Shown here: in pieces, positions 1-9,269 of the stretch | How the letters are laid out: each line of letters opens with the position of its first letter | Position numbering within the stretch: the first letter of the stretch is position 1 | Assembly (NCBI RefSeq): GCF_003287895.1 | Contig: NZ_CP030280.1 | Location: forward strand, 412,001-476,000 | Reading direction: 5' to 3' | DNA from: Blautia argi | Lineage (GTDB): Bacteria > Bacillota > Clostridia > Lachnospirales > Lachnospiraceae | DNA length: 64,000 nucleotides | Translations under genes and position numbers: made by a program | The notes under the pieces: model-generated | The model's database searches: none | What the model was told of the DNA's origin: nothing | What the model saw: the letters and a program-made list of their open reading frames with translations, nothing else

Positions 1-852
1 ATGCTTTATTTCTTCCGAAAAATCAAAGCAGATAATCTGCTTCCCGAATATGCAGATTTTGAAGTCTATGTAGACAGTCCTCTGGCAGTGCAGGCCACCA
101 GTATTTTCAAAGAGCATTACCGGGAATGTTATGATGAAGAAGCCATGGATTTGATTAACAGAGGCATCAACCCTATTACCTTTCCCGGCTTGAAGCTTTC
201 TATCACCAGCGATGAGTCCAGAGCCATTAATTTTAATGAGCAGCCAAAGGTTATTTTATCTGCCAGTGGTATGTGTGATGCAGGTCGTATTAAACATCAT
301 CTGAAACATAATTTGTGGCGAAGAGAATCCACGATTTTATTTGTAGGATATCAGGCAGTTAATACGCTGGGGAGAGCGTTGGTGGAGGGTGCAAAGGACG
401 TTCATCTTTTCGGAGAGGAAATTCATGTAAATGCAGAAATTATCCGTCTGCCGGGAATCAGTGGTCATGCGGACAATGAAGGTCTGATGCGCTGGGCGGC
501 AGCTTTTAAGGAAAAGCCGAAAAGAGTATTTGTAGCTCATGGTGATGACCAGGTGTGTGATATTTTTGCAAAACGTCTGGAAGATGAGCTGGGATATTCA
601 GCCATGGCGCCTTACAGCGGTACAGAGGTGGATTTAATTACTAATGAGATTGTTAAAGAAACTGTGGGAATTGTTGTGACCCATGCAGAGCAGAAGGCAA
701 GAAGCCGGAAAGCAGCAGGGGTATTTGCCAGACTGGTGGCAGCAGGCCAGCGGCTTATGGCAGTTATCCGTCATAATGAAGGTGGGGCAAATAAGGATCT
801 GGCAAGATTTGCAGACCAGATTAATTCCCTTTGTGATAAATGGGACAGATGA
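1..852 (+). CDS. MBL-fold beta-CASP RNA-processing nuclease, 3' part
   Basis: This is the C-terminal 283 residues of a metallo-beta-lactamase-fold protein of the beta-CASP class (COG1236, related to CPSF-73 and RNase J), which cuts RNA. The window opens inside the gene, so the first Met is internal and the main HxHxDH zinc motif lies upstream. Visible motifs are SASGMCDAGR near residue 87, GISGHADN near 151 and VFVAHGDD near 177. The His residues of the last two are conserved in the family's active site. The last 70 residues are a basic helical tail. An imperfect inverted repeat follows the stop. The family is clear; the natural substrate cannot be told from sequence. Confidence 0.85.
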   Translation: MLYFFRKIKADNLLPEYADFEVYVDSPLAVQATSIFKEHYRECYDEEAMDLINRGINPITFPGLKLSITSDESRAINFNEQPKVILSASGMCDAGRIKHHLKHNLWRRESTILFVGYQAVNTLGRALVEGAKDVHLFGEEIHVNAEIIRLPGISGHADNEGLMRWAAAFKEKPKRVFVAHGDDQVCDIFAKRLEDELGYSAMAPYSGTEVDLITNEIVKETVGIVVTHAEQKARSRKAAGVFARLVAAGQRLMAVIRHNEGGANKDLARFADQINSLCDKWDR

Positions 853-897
853 CAATTCAAAAGTTAAAAGAAAGGCAGAGAACTGCCTTATATAAAG

Positions 898-940
898 CAG
901 TGAGGCCAGACCTGAGTAGACAGAAGGTCTGACCTCACTG
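898..940. repeat. Imperfect inverted repeat after the MBL nuclease gene
   Basis: Arms of 16 bases at 898-913 and 925-940 pair at 15 positions around an 11-base loop. No T-tract follows directly on either strand, so it is not a textbook intrinsic terminator. It lies between convergent genes and could stabilise mRNA 3' ends or act as a weak bidirectional terminator. Confidence 0.5.
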
Positions 941-1038
941 GAGCGGAACAGCAGAACACTGTTGCCTGCAGCATGTTATAGGGACAAAATCTCATATGGA
1001 AGCAAAAGAGTTTTGTTTTTCGGTTCTGCGTTCTGTTT

Positions 1039-2400
1039 TTAGAGGCTGTCTTTCTTTTCCAGTCCGTGCAGCCAGTCTGATTTCAGGAAATACAGAATAA
1101 AGGCAATGGAACTTAACGTCCAGGTAAGCGGATAGGCCCAGAAAATAACCCGTATGTCAGGAATAAACTTTACAGCAACGGAAATATAGGTTACGCGGAT
1201 AATACACCAGCAGATAAGCATGACAAACATGGGAACCGTGGATTTTCCGGCGCCTCGCAGAATCCCGGCCATGCAGTGGGAAAATGCAAGGAGAAAGTAA
1301 AAAAGTGTAACCACATGAGCTTGGGCAGTACCGTAGGAAATTACTTTTGGCGTATCATTAAAGGCAGCAATAAAATAAGGGGAGAAGAAGTAAATCGCAA
1401 CACCTACCAGCTCTGCAATGGTGATAGAGCAAAGCACCCCAAAGGCAGCGCCCTTTTTCGCCCGTTTGTATTCTTTTGCCCCAAGGTTCTGGCTGATGAA
1501 AGTAGTCAGAGCCATGGCAAAACAGGTAATCGGAAGGAAGCCGAAGCCTTCAATTTTAGAGTAAGAGCCGCAGCCTGCCACAGCCATTTGTCCGAATTTG
1601 TTAATGTTAGACTGTACAACCACATTTGCCAGAGAAATAATGGAGTTCTGCAGACCGGCAGGCAGTCCATTGCTGACAATCTGTCTGAGCATCAGCCAGT
1701 CCATGCGGATACGAGAGGGATAGATTCTGTATTCCTCCGGGCTTTTTAAGAGCTGACGCAGACATAAAAGCGCGCTGATAAACTGAGAGATAATGGTTGC
1801 CAGAGCAGCCGCGCCTACACCGAAATGAAAGCCTGCAACCAGGATTAAATCCAGCACAATGTTAATTACAGAGGAAATAATCAGGTAGATTAAAGGGTGC
1901 TTGCTGTCGCCCACAGACTGAAGAATTCCAACCAGGAAGTTGTACATGACAAAAGCCAGAGAACCGCAGAAATAAATGCGGAAATAGGTAACAGAATTTG
2001 GCAATACGTCAGCAGGAGTACCCATAAGCACCAGAATCTGAGGTGCGGCAAGGACGCCAATAAGGGTAAGCAGAATACCGGATACAATGCCAAGAGCCAC
2101 AATGGTATGGATTGCTCTCTGCACCATATCAAATTTTTTTGCCCCAAAATATTTGGCAACCACTACACCGGCGCCGATAGCAATGCCGTTGAAAAATCCC
2201 ACCATAAGAAAAATCAGATTTCCCGACGAGCTGACTGCAGCCAGTGCGCTGCTTCCCAGAAAATTTCCCACAATCAGAGAGTCAGCAGTGTTGTAAAGCT
2301 GCTGAAACAAATTTCCAAAGAAGAGTGGAATGGCAAAAGCAATGATTCTTTTCCAGATGGAGCCGTTTGTCATAAGAGTAGCTGAAGAATTTTTGTTCAT
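1039..2400 (-). CDS. MATE family efflux transporter
   Basis: A 453-residue polytopic membrane protein of the multidrug and toxin extrusion family, which exports cationic compounds in exchange for Na+ or H+. It has the usual length and about 12 hydrophobic segments. The N-terminal signature PLFFGNLFQQLYNTADSLIV matches the first helices of the NorM/DinF-like Firmicute branch. The first half resembles the second, as expected for the two-lobed fold. It is transcribed away from the helicase gene at 2488, with an AT-rich divergent promoter region between them. The substrate is unknown. A second MATE gene lies at 23786 and is not an adjacent duplicate. Confidence 0.9.
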   Translation of the reverse strand: MNKNSSATLMTNGSIWKRIIAFAIPLFFGNLFQQLYNTADSLIVGNFLGSSALAAVSSSGNLIFLMVGFFNGIAIGAGVVVAKYFGAKKFDMVQRAIHTIVALGIVSGILLTLIGVLAAPQILVLMGTPADVLPNSVTYFRIYFCGSLAFVMYNFLVGILQSVGDSKHPLIYLIISSVINIVLDLILVAGFHFGVGAAALATIISQFISALLCLRQLLKSPEEYRIYPSRIRMDWLMLRQIVSNGLPAGLQNSIISLANVVVQSNINKFGQMAVAGCGSYSKIEGFGFLPITCFAMALTTFISQNLGAKEYKRAKKGAAFGVLCSITIAELVGVAIYFFSPYFIAAFNDTPKVISYGTAQAHVVTLFYFLLAFSHCMAGILRGAGKSTVPMFVMLICWCIIRVTYISVAVKFIPDIRVIFWAYPLTWTLSSIAFILYFLKSDWLHGLEKKDSL

Positions 2401-2487
2401 AATTGTGATGCCTCCGTTTTAATACTATAATACAGTATAAGAGCAGAAAAGAAGAAAAGCAAGATGTTATAAAAGGAGAACAGTATT

Positions 2488-5400
2488 ATGGTTATATCAG
2501 ATTTGCATATACATTCCCGGTTTTCCAGAGCAACCAGCAAAGAAGGAGATCCGGAGCATTTAGATCTCTGGGCAAGAAAAAAGGGGATTCACATTATTGG
2601 AACAGGGGATTTTACCCACCCATCTTGGAGAGAAGAATTAAAAGAAAAGCTGGAACCGGCAGAGGAAGGTCTATACAAGCTGAAAAAGGAATATCGAATA
2701 CAGGAGGAGGGCGTCCCGGATACCATGGAACCCCGTTTTGCTGTCACCGGAGAAATCAGTTCTATTTATAAAAAGGGAGATAAGGTTCGCAAGGTACACA
2801 GTCTTTTGCTGCTTCCGGGCCTGGAGGAGGCAGATATGCTGTCAGCCAGGCTGGAATTGATTGGAAACCTTCATTCAGACGGAAGGCCGATTCTGGGTCT
2901 GGACTGCAGGGATTTGTTGGAAATTATGCTGGAAACTGTGCCGGAGGGAATTTATGTGCCAGCGCATATCTGGACGCCTCACTTTGCTATGTTTGGAGCA
3001 TTTTCCGGGTTTGATTCTGTGGAGGAATGTTTTGAAGACCTGACGCCCTATGTTCATGCTGTGGAAACCGGACTGTCCTCAGATCCGCCTATGAACTGGA
3101 GGGTTTCCAATCTGGACAGATATCAGCTTATTTCCAATTCAGATGCACATTCTCCTGCGAAACTGGGACGAGAGGCAAATCTTATGGAAATAGAGCTATC
3201 TTATGACAATCTGAAAAAGGCAGTGGAAACAGGAGAAGGGTTGTATGGAACCATTGAATTTTTTCCGGAAGAGGGAAAATATCATTATGACGGACACAGA
3301 AAATGCCACTTATGCCTGACGCCAGCCCAGACCAAAGCCTATGGTGGGAAATGCCCGGTGTGCGGAAGAAAGCTGACCATAGGCGTAGAGCATCGTATAG
3401 AGGCTCTTGCAGACCGTCCGGAAGGATATGAAAAGCAGAATCGAAAGCCCTTTGAAAATTTAATGCCCCTGCCTGAAGTTCTTGCAGAGGCGACCGGTCA
3501 TTCTGCCGCAAGTATGAAGGTACAAAAGGAATATCGGAATATGCTGGAAAATCTGGGGGCAGAATTTGAGATTTTAAGAGAGGTTCCCATAGAAGATATT
3601 CAGAAAGCAGCAGGTACCAGAATTGCAGAGGGAATCCGCAGGTTAAGAAACGGCGAGGTAGAGCGCCACCCCGGATTTGACGGAGAATACGGCACAATCA
3701 GCCTGTTTCGGAAGCAGGAGTTGGAAGATACAGAAGGACAGCTTGACTTTTTCTCTTCTCTGGGAATTTCCCATGAGGGAAAAGCAGAAGAAGCTCTGAA
3801 AATGTTACTTTCGGGGAAAAAGCAGCTTTCTGAGGAAAAGGCACAGGGACAGGAAAAGGGAAACGCACGGAAAGAAAACATGCAGCGGGAAAATAAAAAT
3901 TCTGCACAAAAGGGTCAGGTGGAAATTCTGAATATAAAACAGCAGGAAGCCGTAGAAGCGTTGGAGAGAACCATGGCAGTAATTGCGGGTCCGGGTACAG
4001 GAAAGACGAAAACTCTGATTTCCAGAATCCAGTATCTTATGGAACGCAGAAAGGTGAAGCCTTCGGAAATAACAGCCGTTACCTTTACCAACAAGGCAGC
4101 TCTGGAGATGCGGCAGCGCCTGCAGAGTCAGCTTGGTTCCAGGCGTTCTCTGAAAAATATGCACATAGGAACCTTTCATGAAATCTGTATAGAGCTTCTG
4201 CAAAAGCAGGGGCTGGAATTTACCATTGCAGATGAAATGCAGACAAGGGAACTGGCAGAGGAACTGATAGGGGAGTATGGACTGAACCTGAATGTGAAGC
4301 AGTTTCAAAGCAGTCTTTCTCTCATAAAGAACAGGCAGGAGCATCGGATTCCAAAGGGGGAAAGTCTTCCGGAAGCATGTGTCAGGCAGTATCAGGACAG
4401 GCTTGGCAGCTTAAAGGCGCTGGATTTTGATGATATTCTCACAGAAACTATCAGGCTTTTAAAGGATGATCCTAAAGTGAAGGGAAAAAGTTTTTCCTAT
4501 CTGTTTGTAGATGAATTTCAGGATATTAATCCTGTACAGTATGAGCTAATGGAGCTTTGGAATCAGGGCGGCAGAGAGCTTTTTGTCATCGGAGATCCGG
4601 AACAGTCTATTTATGGCTTCCGCGGCTCTGACGCAGCATGTTTTGAGAATCTGCAGAAGGATTACCCGGAGACCAGGGTGATACGGCTGGAGGAAAATTA
4701 TCGCTCAGTATCTTCTGTAGTGGACAGCGCTTTGGCAGTGATTTCTCAAAACCCCGGACAGGAGCGGAAGCTTCATGCGGTAAAAGGGGACGGAGAAAAA
4801 GTGCGGATTGTAGAAGCCTCCGGTGAAATGGCACAGGCCATTTTTGCAGCAAAGGAAATCAACCGCCAAATCGGAGGCATTGATATGCTGGACATTGAAA
4901 ACAGCTTTGAGCGGGAGACCGAGCGCAGACAAAGGCGTTTTTCAGACATTGCTATTCTCTACAGAACCCATCATCAGGCGCGGCTTCTGGAAAAATGTCT
5001 GAAACAGGAGGGCATTCCCTATGTGATTGCAGGAAGAGATGAATTTCTGGATAGCTTAGAGGTACAGGGCTGTATCAGTTTTTTCAGAAGCATTTTAAAC
5101 CCAAAGGATTTGCTTGCCAGAAGAGAGGCGCTGAAGCTTTTGTGGGATTTACCGGAAAACGCAGTGACCAGTCAGGTTTATGAAATCCAGAGAGAAACGT
5201 ATGAGCCTCTTTTAAAGCGGACAAAGCCTCACAAGCTGATTCAGCGTTGGAGAAAGGAGATGAGGCAGGAGGAAGATGCGGCCATGGATTGCCTGGAGCG
5301 CATGGCAATTCTGCATAAAAATATGGGAGAGCTTTTGGAAACTTTAAGCACAGGTCAGGAAAGCGATATTCTTTGTTGCAGCGGAAAATCCTATGCGTCT

Positions 5401-5706
5401 GACGCAGTGACTTTGATGACCATGCATGGGGCAAAGGGGCTGGAGTTTCCTGTGGTGCTGGTTTTGGGCGCGCAGGAGGGAAAGGTTCCGCTGGAAAGCG
5501 CGGCTTATGAAACAGATATAGAGGAAGAGCGAAGACTGTTTTATGTAGGTATGACCAGAGCGAAGGAAGAGCTGATTCTGACTTATGCAGATAAGCCTTC
5601 CCCGTTTTTGGCAGATATCCCAGAGGCGTGTATCCGAAAGGAAAGAGCAGGGAAAGCGGCGAAAGAGAAGCAGGGAGAACAGATGAGTCTGTTTGAATTT
5701 CTTTAA
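2488..5706 (+). CDS. EndoQ-like PHP endonuclease fused to a UvrD/Rep-type helicase
   Basis: One uninterrupted 1072-residue frame with two enzymes. Residues 1 to about 400 form a PHP phosphoesterase domain beginning DLHIHSRFS (residues 5-13), with a zinc ribbon (Cys pairs near 273/276 and 289/292). This layout is that of EndoQ, which nicks DNA 5' of deaminated bases. A charged linker (about 435-475) leads to a superfamily 1 helicase: Walker A GPGTGKT near 499, DEFQD Walker B near 674, QSIYGFRG motif III, TMHGAKGLEF near 977 and YVGMTRAKEEL near 1018. The inferred role is coupled nicking and unwinding in base-damage repair. An AAAGGAG ribosome site precedes the ATG. It stands as a single gene. 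Domain calls are firm; the EndoQ-like activity is inferred. Confidence 0.85.
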   Translation: MVISDLHIHSRFSRATSKEGDPEHLDLWARKKGIHIIGTGDFTHPSWREELKEKLEPAEEGLYKLKKEYRIQEEGVPDTMEPRFAVTGEISSIYKKGDKVRKVHSLLLLPGLEEADMLSARLELIGNLHSDGRPILGLDCRDLLEIMLETVPEGIYVPAHIWTPHFAMFGAFSGFDSVEECFEDLTPYVHAVETGLSSDPPMNWRVSNLDRYQLISNSDAHSPAKLGREANLMEIELSYDNLKKAVETGEGLYGTIEFFPEEGKYHYDGHRKCHLCLTPAQTKAYGGKCPVCGRKLTIGVEHRIEALADRPEGYEKQNRKPFENLMPLPEVLAEATGHSAASMKVQKEYRNMLENLGAEFEILREVPIEDIQKAAGTRIAEGIRRLRNGEVERHPGFDGEYGTISLFRKQELEDTEGQLDFFSSLGISHEGKAEEALKMLLSGKKQLSEEKAQGQEKGNARKENMQRENKNSAQKGQVEILNIKQQEAVEALERTMAVIAGPGTGKTKTLISRIQYLMERRKVKPSEITAVTFTNKAALEMRQRLQSQLGSRRSLKNMHIGTFHEICIELLQKQGLEFTIADEMQTRELAEELIGEYGLNLNVKQFQSSLSLIKNRQEHRIPKGESLPEACVRQYQDRLGSLKALDFDDILTETIRLLKDDPKVKGKSFSYLFVDEFQDINPVQYELMELWNQGGRELFVIGDPEQSIYGFRGSDAACFENLQKDYPETRVIRLEENYRSVSSVVDSALAVISQNPGQERKLHAVKGDGEKVRIVEASGEMAQAIFAAKEINRQIGGIDMLDIENSFERETERRQRRFSDIAILYRTHHQARLLEKCLKQEGIPYVIAGRDEFLDSLEVQGCISFFRSILNPKDLLARREALKLLWDLPENAVTSQVYEIQRETYEPLLKRTKPHKLIQRWRKEMRQEEDAAMDCLERMAILHKNMGELLETLSTGQESDILCCSGKSYASDAVTLMTMHGAKGLEFPVVLVLGAQEGKVPLESAAYETDIEEERRLFYVGMTRAKEELILTYADKPSPFLADIPEACIRKERAGKAAKEKQGEQMSLFEFL

Positions 5707-5720
5707 GAAAAACAGGTAGA

Positions 5721-5774
5721 AAAAGGGGTATCATACGAAATAGCAGGAGTGCAGTTTCGTGTGATACCCTTTTG
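5721..5774. terminator. Bidirectional intrinsic terminator
   Basis: A 19-20 bp near-perfect stem (5721-5740 with 5755-5773) has an A-rich left flank and a T-rich right end, so it can end transcription from both the helicase gene and the convergent TSCPD gene. Confidence 0.85.
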
Positions 5775-5795
5775 AAATCTGTACAGAAAGCTGTT

Positions 5796-6041
5796 TTACT
5801 GAGCCTTTGCTTCTTCCAGCGCTCTTGCCAGCTGGTCCGGACAGGAGGTTCCTCTTCCGTTGCAGTCCGTGCCTTTTAATCTGGCAATTACCTCGTCTAC
5901 TTTCATTCCCTTTACAAGACTTGCGATTCCCTGGGTGTTGCCGTTGCAGCCACCGTTGAATTTTACGGATTTAACCGTATCGTTTTCTATTTCAAATTCA
6001 ATAGAGCGTGAACATACGCCTTTTGTTTTGTATACAGCCAT
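5796..6041 (-). CDS. TSCPD domain protein (TIGR03905 type)
   Basis: An 81-residue protein consisting of a TSCPD domain, the small cysteine-containing module also found at the C terminus of some class II ribonucleotide reductases. Visible features are four Cys (VCSRSIEF, GGCNGNT, TDCNGRG and TSCPDQLA, the last giving the domain its name). Its length is typical of the stand-alone TIGR03905 family. A GGAGGA ribosome site precedes the start. Its biochemical role is not established; metal binding through the cysteines is plausible. It stands alone between convergent and divergent neighbours. Confidence 0.85.
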   Translation of the reverse strand: MAVYKTKGVCSRSIEFEIENDTVKSVKFNGGCNGNTQGIASLVKGMKVDEVIARLKGTDCNGRGTSCPDQLARALEEAKAQ

Positions 6042-6185
6042 GCTGATGTCCTCCTTTGTTTTTCAAAAGTTTTCAAAAGCATTATAGCATGGCTGCCTCT
6101 AAAGGTAAAGGAAAGTTGTAGCCAAAAAAGGAAAAACAGTGTACAATAAGGACATTATGAAAAACCAGAATATGAGGTGAGAAAA

Positions 6186-6884
6186 ATGAACAGAATTGGA
6201 ATTATCGGAGCCATGGAAGAGGAAGTGGCAATTTTAAAAGAAAAAATGACAGAGGTTTCTGTGCTTGAGAGAGCAGGAATGGAATTTTTCAGCGGAAGAT
6301 TAAGCGGACATGAGGTTGTTGTTGTCCGTTCCGGAATCGGAAAGGTCAATGCAGGTATCTGTACACAGATTCTGGCAGATAAGTTTGAGGTAGAGGCTGT
6401 CATTAACACAGGCATTGCAGGCTCTTTAAAAGCAGAAATCAACATTGGGGATATTGTACTTTCCACAGACACCATGCAGCATGATGTGGACGCAAGAGAA
6501 TTTGGCTATGCCATTGGACAGATTCCCCGTATGGATACTTTGACTTTCCCTGCAGATGAAGGACTGCGAAGCCTGGCAGTAAGAGTGTGCCGTGAGGTAA
6601 ATCCGGATATTCAGGTCTTTGAGGGAAGAGTGGCAAGCGGCGATCAGTTTGTGGCAGACCATGGAACAAAGGAAAAAATTATTCAGAACACAGAGGGATT
6701 TTGTACAGAAATGGAAGGGGCGGCCATTGGACAGGCAGCCTATCTGAATAAGCTTCCGTATCTGGTTATCCGTGCCATTTCTGACAAAGCAGATGACAGT
6801 GCACATATGGATTATCCTACCTTTGAAAAAGAGGCGATTCGCCATAGTGTAAGACTGGTGGAAGGCATGATGAAGGCGCTGTAA
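6186..6884 (+). CDS. mtnN: 5'-methylthioadenosine/S-adenosylhomocysteine nucleosidase
   Basis: A 232-residue purine nucleosidase that cleaves adenine from methylthioadenosine and S-adenosylhomocysteine, serving methionine salvage and removal of methyltransferase inhibitors. Visible signatures are IGIIGAMEEEVAIL at the N terminus, the GIAGSL loop, EMEGAAIGQAAY (substrate-binding Met-Glu pair) and RAISDKAD, whose Asp is the general acid. The ATG at 6186 is chosen over an in-frame GTG at 6177 because GAGGTG (6174-6179) is the ribosome site for it. The length equals the family norm. Confidence 0.95.
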   Translation: MNRIGIIGAMEEEVAILKEKMTEVSVLERAGMEFFSGRLSGHEVVVVRSGIGKVNAGICTQILADKFEVEAVINTGIAGSLKAEINIGDIVLSTDTMQHDVDAREFGYAIGQIPRMDTLTFPADEGLRSLAVRVCREVNPDIQVFEGRVASGDQFVADHGTKEKIIQNTEGFCTEMEGAAIGQAAYLNKLPYLVIRAISDKADDSAHMDYPTFEKEAIRHSVRLVEGMMKAL

Positions 6885-6934
6885 GATGCGAAAAAGATGT
6901 CGCAGAAGCCACGGATTTGTCGAGCGATTTTGGT

Positions 6935-6962
6935 TTGCAAACAGAACCGGGTGCTGTATAAT
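6935..6962 (+). promoter_or_regulatory. Sigma-A-type promoter for the membrane protein at 7038
   Basis: TTGCAA (6935-6940), a 16-base spacer and TATAAT (6957-6962), with a TG two bases ahead of the -10. It lies 75 bases before the start codon at 7038. Confidence 0.6.
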
Positions 6963-7037
6963 AGTTTCACGGACAGGTATTTTGTAAGAGGACAGCCTGT
7001 CAGAAAAAGGGCAGAGTATCTGCCAAAAGGAGGAACT

Positions 7038-7781
7038 ATGAAGTACCTGATTTTCTACCTGGGCGCCTGCCTTATGGGACTGGCAAGCCTTGTAAGTATG
7101 CTGGCAATTTACAGCAGTAACAAAAGAGTGTTGAGAGATTTAAAAAATCCGAGGGAAACAAAGGATAAGTGGTTAAGCGGCTTTATACAGGAGTATCAAA
7201 AGCTGTTAAAGGACAAGATAGAAATACATAACCCTTCCGTTTATGTAACAAAACGAATGAGAGGACGAAAGATAGCGCTGTGGAATATCCGTCAGATAAA
7301 AGGGATTTCATGGGGAACCTTTCTCCTCTCTTTTTTCTTTGTGGGAGTGGAGCTTGTACTTTTGCGTCAGGGAGAGAATATCATGGAGCCTGTTTTGTTT
7401 CCGGGAAGTGAAATGCCCCTTATGAGTCTTACCGTATTTACGGGAATCGGTATGGGGATTGTGCTTTTGCTTGTCAGACTTCTTGCAGGGACAGGATATC
7501 AGGAAGAAGAGCTGGAAACCAATCTCTTAGATTATGTGGAAAACTGCCAGAAAGAACCTGCGAAAATTATTTCTATAGAAGAGGGAAAGGCAGCAGGCAG
7601 CAGGGAAATCCGGGACAACAAAAGAAAGGAGCGGCAGAGCAGCGAAAAGAAGGAAAAGGCTGCACGTCAGATGGAGCAGGGAATTTTGGAGGCAGCGGCG
7701 ACAGACAGCCGTTACAGTCATCTGCTCAATAAAGAGGAGGAAGAGATTGTAAAAGATGTGGTGAAGGAATTTCTAACTTGA
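7038..7781 (+). CDS. Membrane protein of unknown function
   Basis: Unrecognised 247-residue protein. It starts at the ATG at 7038, which has an AAAGGAGGA ribosome site; an open frame reaches further upstream but overlaps the promoter. An N-terminal hydrophobic helix (about 3-24) is followed by a basic stretch, two further membrane segments (about 95-115 and 137-157) and a highly charged cytoplasmic tail rich in Lys and Glu (about 180-220) that is probably coiled. The short C-terminal motif DSRYSHLLNKEEEEIVKDVVKEFL may be a docking helix region. It lies between mtnN and pgi with its own promoter. No function is proposed. Confidence 0.7.
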   Translation: MKYLIFYLGACLMGLASLVSMLAIYSSNKRVLRDLKNPRETKDKWLSGFIQEYQKLLKDKIEIHNPSVYVTKRMRGRKIALWNIRQIKGISWGTFLLSFFFVGVELVLLRQGENIMEPVLFPGSEMPLMSLTVFTGIGMGIVLLLVRLLAGTGYQEEELETNLLDYVENCQKEPAKIISIEEGKAAGSREIRDNKRKERQSSEKKEKAARQMEQGILEAAATDSRYSHLLNKEEEEIVKDVVKEFLT

Positions 7782-7806
7782 TAAACCATTATGAACCTGC
7801 TAAACT
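7778..7806 (+). promoter_or_regulatory. Promoter for pgi
   Basis: TTGATA (7778-7783), a 17-base spacer and TAAACT (7801-7806), 38 bases ahead of the pgi start. The -35 overlaps the end of the preceding gene. Confidence 0.5.
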
Positions 7807-7844
7807 AGAGGGAGAAATTTTTACAAGTCAAAGGAGAAGAGAAC

Positions 7845-9200
7845 ATGGAAAATAAAGTTACGTTTGACTATTCAAAAGCAGTAAATGTTGTTGGCACAGA
7901 AGAAGTGGCAGCAATGGAAAAAATGGTGGAAGCAGCCAAAGAAGTGCTGGTATCCAAATCAGGACTGGGAAATGATTTCCTTGGCTGGATTGACCTTCCT
8001 GTAGACTATGACAAGGAAGAGTTTGAAAGAATTAAAAAAGCTGCAGAAAAGATTCAGAAGGATTCCGATGTACTGCTTGTTATCGGTATCGGCGGTTCCT
8101 ATCTGGGAGCAAGAGCTGCCATTGATTTCCTGAATCACCCATTTTACAATAATCTGAGCAAAGAAAACCGCAAGACACCGGAAATCTATTATGTAGGAAA
8201 CAACATCAGCGGTGCCTATGTAAAAGGTCTGGCAGAGGTAATCGGCGACAGGGACTTCTCCATTAATGTAATTTCAAAATCAGGAACAACAACAGAACCT
8301 GCTATTGCTTTCCGTGTATTCAAAGAAATGATTGAAGAGAAATACGGCAAGGAAGAGGCTGCAAAGAGAATTTACGCAACTACAGATAAAGCAAAGGGAG
8401 CGTTAAAGACTCTTGCAACAGAAGAAGGATATGAAACCTTTGTAGTACCGGACGATGTAGGCGGACGTTTCTCTGTCCTGACAGCCGTAGGTCTTCTTCC
8501 AATCGCAGTAAGCGGTGTATCCATTGATAAATTAATGGAAGGCGCAGCATCAGGAAGAGAGCTGGCTTTACAGAAACCATATGCAGAAAATGATGCTCTG
8601 CAGTATGCGGCAGTACGTAACATTCTTCACAGAAAAGGCAAATCCGTAGAGATTCTGGCTGACTATGAACCAACTCTTCACTATGTAGCAGAATGGTGGA
8701 AACAGCTTTACGGCGAAAGTGAAGGAAAAGACCAGAAGGGTATTTATCCTGCATCTGGTAGACTTTACTACAGATTTACATTCTCTGGGACAGTTTATTC
8801 AGGACGGCTCCCGCATTATATGTTTGAAACTGTTCTGGCAATCGAAGAGCCAAAGGACGATGTGGTTATCAAAGAAGCGGAAAATGATTTGGACGGACTG
8901 AACTATCTGGCAGGCAAAGGTATGGATTTCGTAAACAAGAGCGCTATGAACGGAACCATTCTGGCGCATACAGACGGAAATACACCAAACCTGATGGTGA
9001 AAATTCCACAGCAGAACGAGTTCTATTTAGGGACAGCTGGTTCTACTTCTTTGAGTTTGCATGGCGGCATCAGCGGATACCTGACAGGGGTAAATCCATT
9101 TAATCAGCCGGGCGTGGAAAGCTACAAGAAGAATATGTTCGCACTTCTTGGAAAACCGGGATATGAAGAACAGAGAGAAGAATTGCTGAAAAGATTATAA
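7845..9200 (+). CDS. pgi: Glucose-6-phosphate isomerase
   Basis: A 451-residue phosphoglucose isomerase interconverting glucose 6-phosphate and fructose 6-phosphate in glycolysis. Length and motifs fit the short Firmicute form: [12 protein letters not shown] near residue 80, [10 protein letters not shown] near 145 for phosphate binding, [14 protein letters not shown] near 205, the catalytic-glutamate region after LYGESEGKD near 290, and the C-terminal [20 protein letters not shown], whose Lys/Gln-rich region closes the site. AAAGGAGAA precedes the ATG. It appears monocistronic, with its own promoter and terminator. Confidence 0.97.
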   Translation: MENKVTFDYSKAVNVVGTEEVAAMEKMVEAAKEVLVSKSGLGNDFLGWIDLPVDYDKEEFERIKKAAEKIQKDSDVLLVIGIGGSYLGARAAIDFLNHPFYNNLSKENRKTPEIYYVGNNISGAYVKGLAEVIGDRDFSINVISKSGTTTEPAIAFRVFKEMIEEKYGKEEAAKRIYATTDKAKGALKTLATEEGYETFVVPDDVGGRFSVLTAVGLLPIAVSGVSIDKLMEGAASGRELALQKPYAENDALQYAAVRNILHRKGKSVEILADYEPTLHYVAEWWKQLYGESEGKDQKGIYPASGRLYYRFTFSGTVYSGRLPHYMFETVLAIEEPKDDVVIKEAENDLDGLNYLAGKGMDFVNKSAMNGTILAHTDGNTPNLMVKIPQQNEFYLGTAGSTSLSLHGGISGYLTGVNPFNQPGVESYKKNMFALLGKPGYEEQREELLKRL

Positions 9201-9227
9201 TTTATAGTAAGAGAGAACTTTAAAATA

Positions 9228-9262
9228 AGGGGCTGCCTCCTCATGTGGCAGTCCCTGTTTTT
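9228..9262 (+). terminator. Intrinsic terminator of pgi
   Basis: A 10-bp stem (9228-9237 with 9247-9256, one G-U pair) is followed by a five-T run. Confidence 0.85.
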
Positions 9263-9269
9263 GGCTCAA

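Noticed and set aside
2488..5706. Suspicion that the EndoQ-UvrD fusion is caused by a base error
   Set aside because: Both domains are in one uninterrupted frame joined by a charged linker, with no internal stop or start signals and no disrupted motif at the junction.
6177..6185. GTG start for mtnN three codons upstream
   Set aside because: The GTG is part of the GAGGTG ribosome site for the ATG at 6186.
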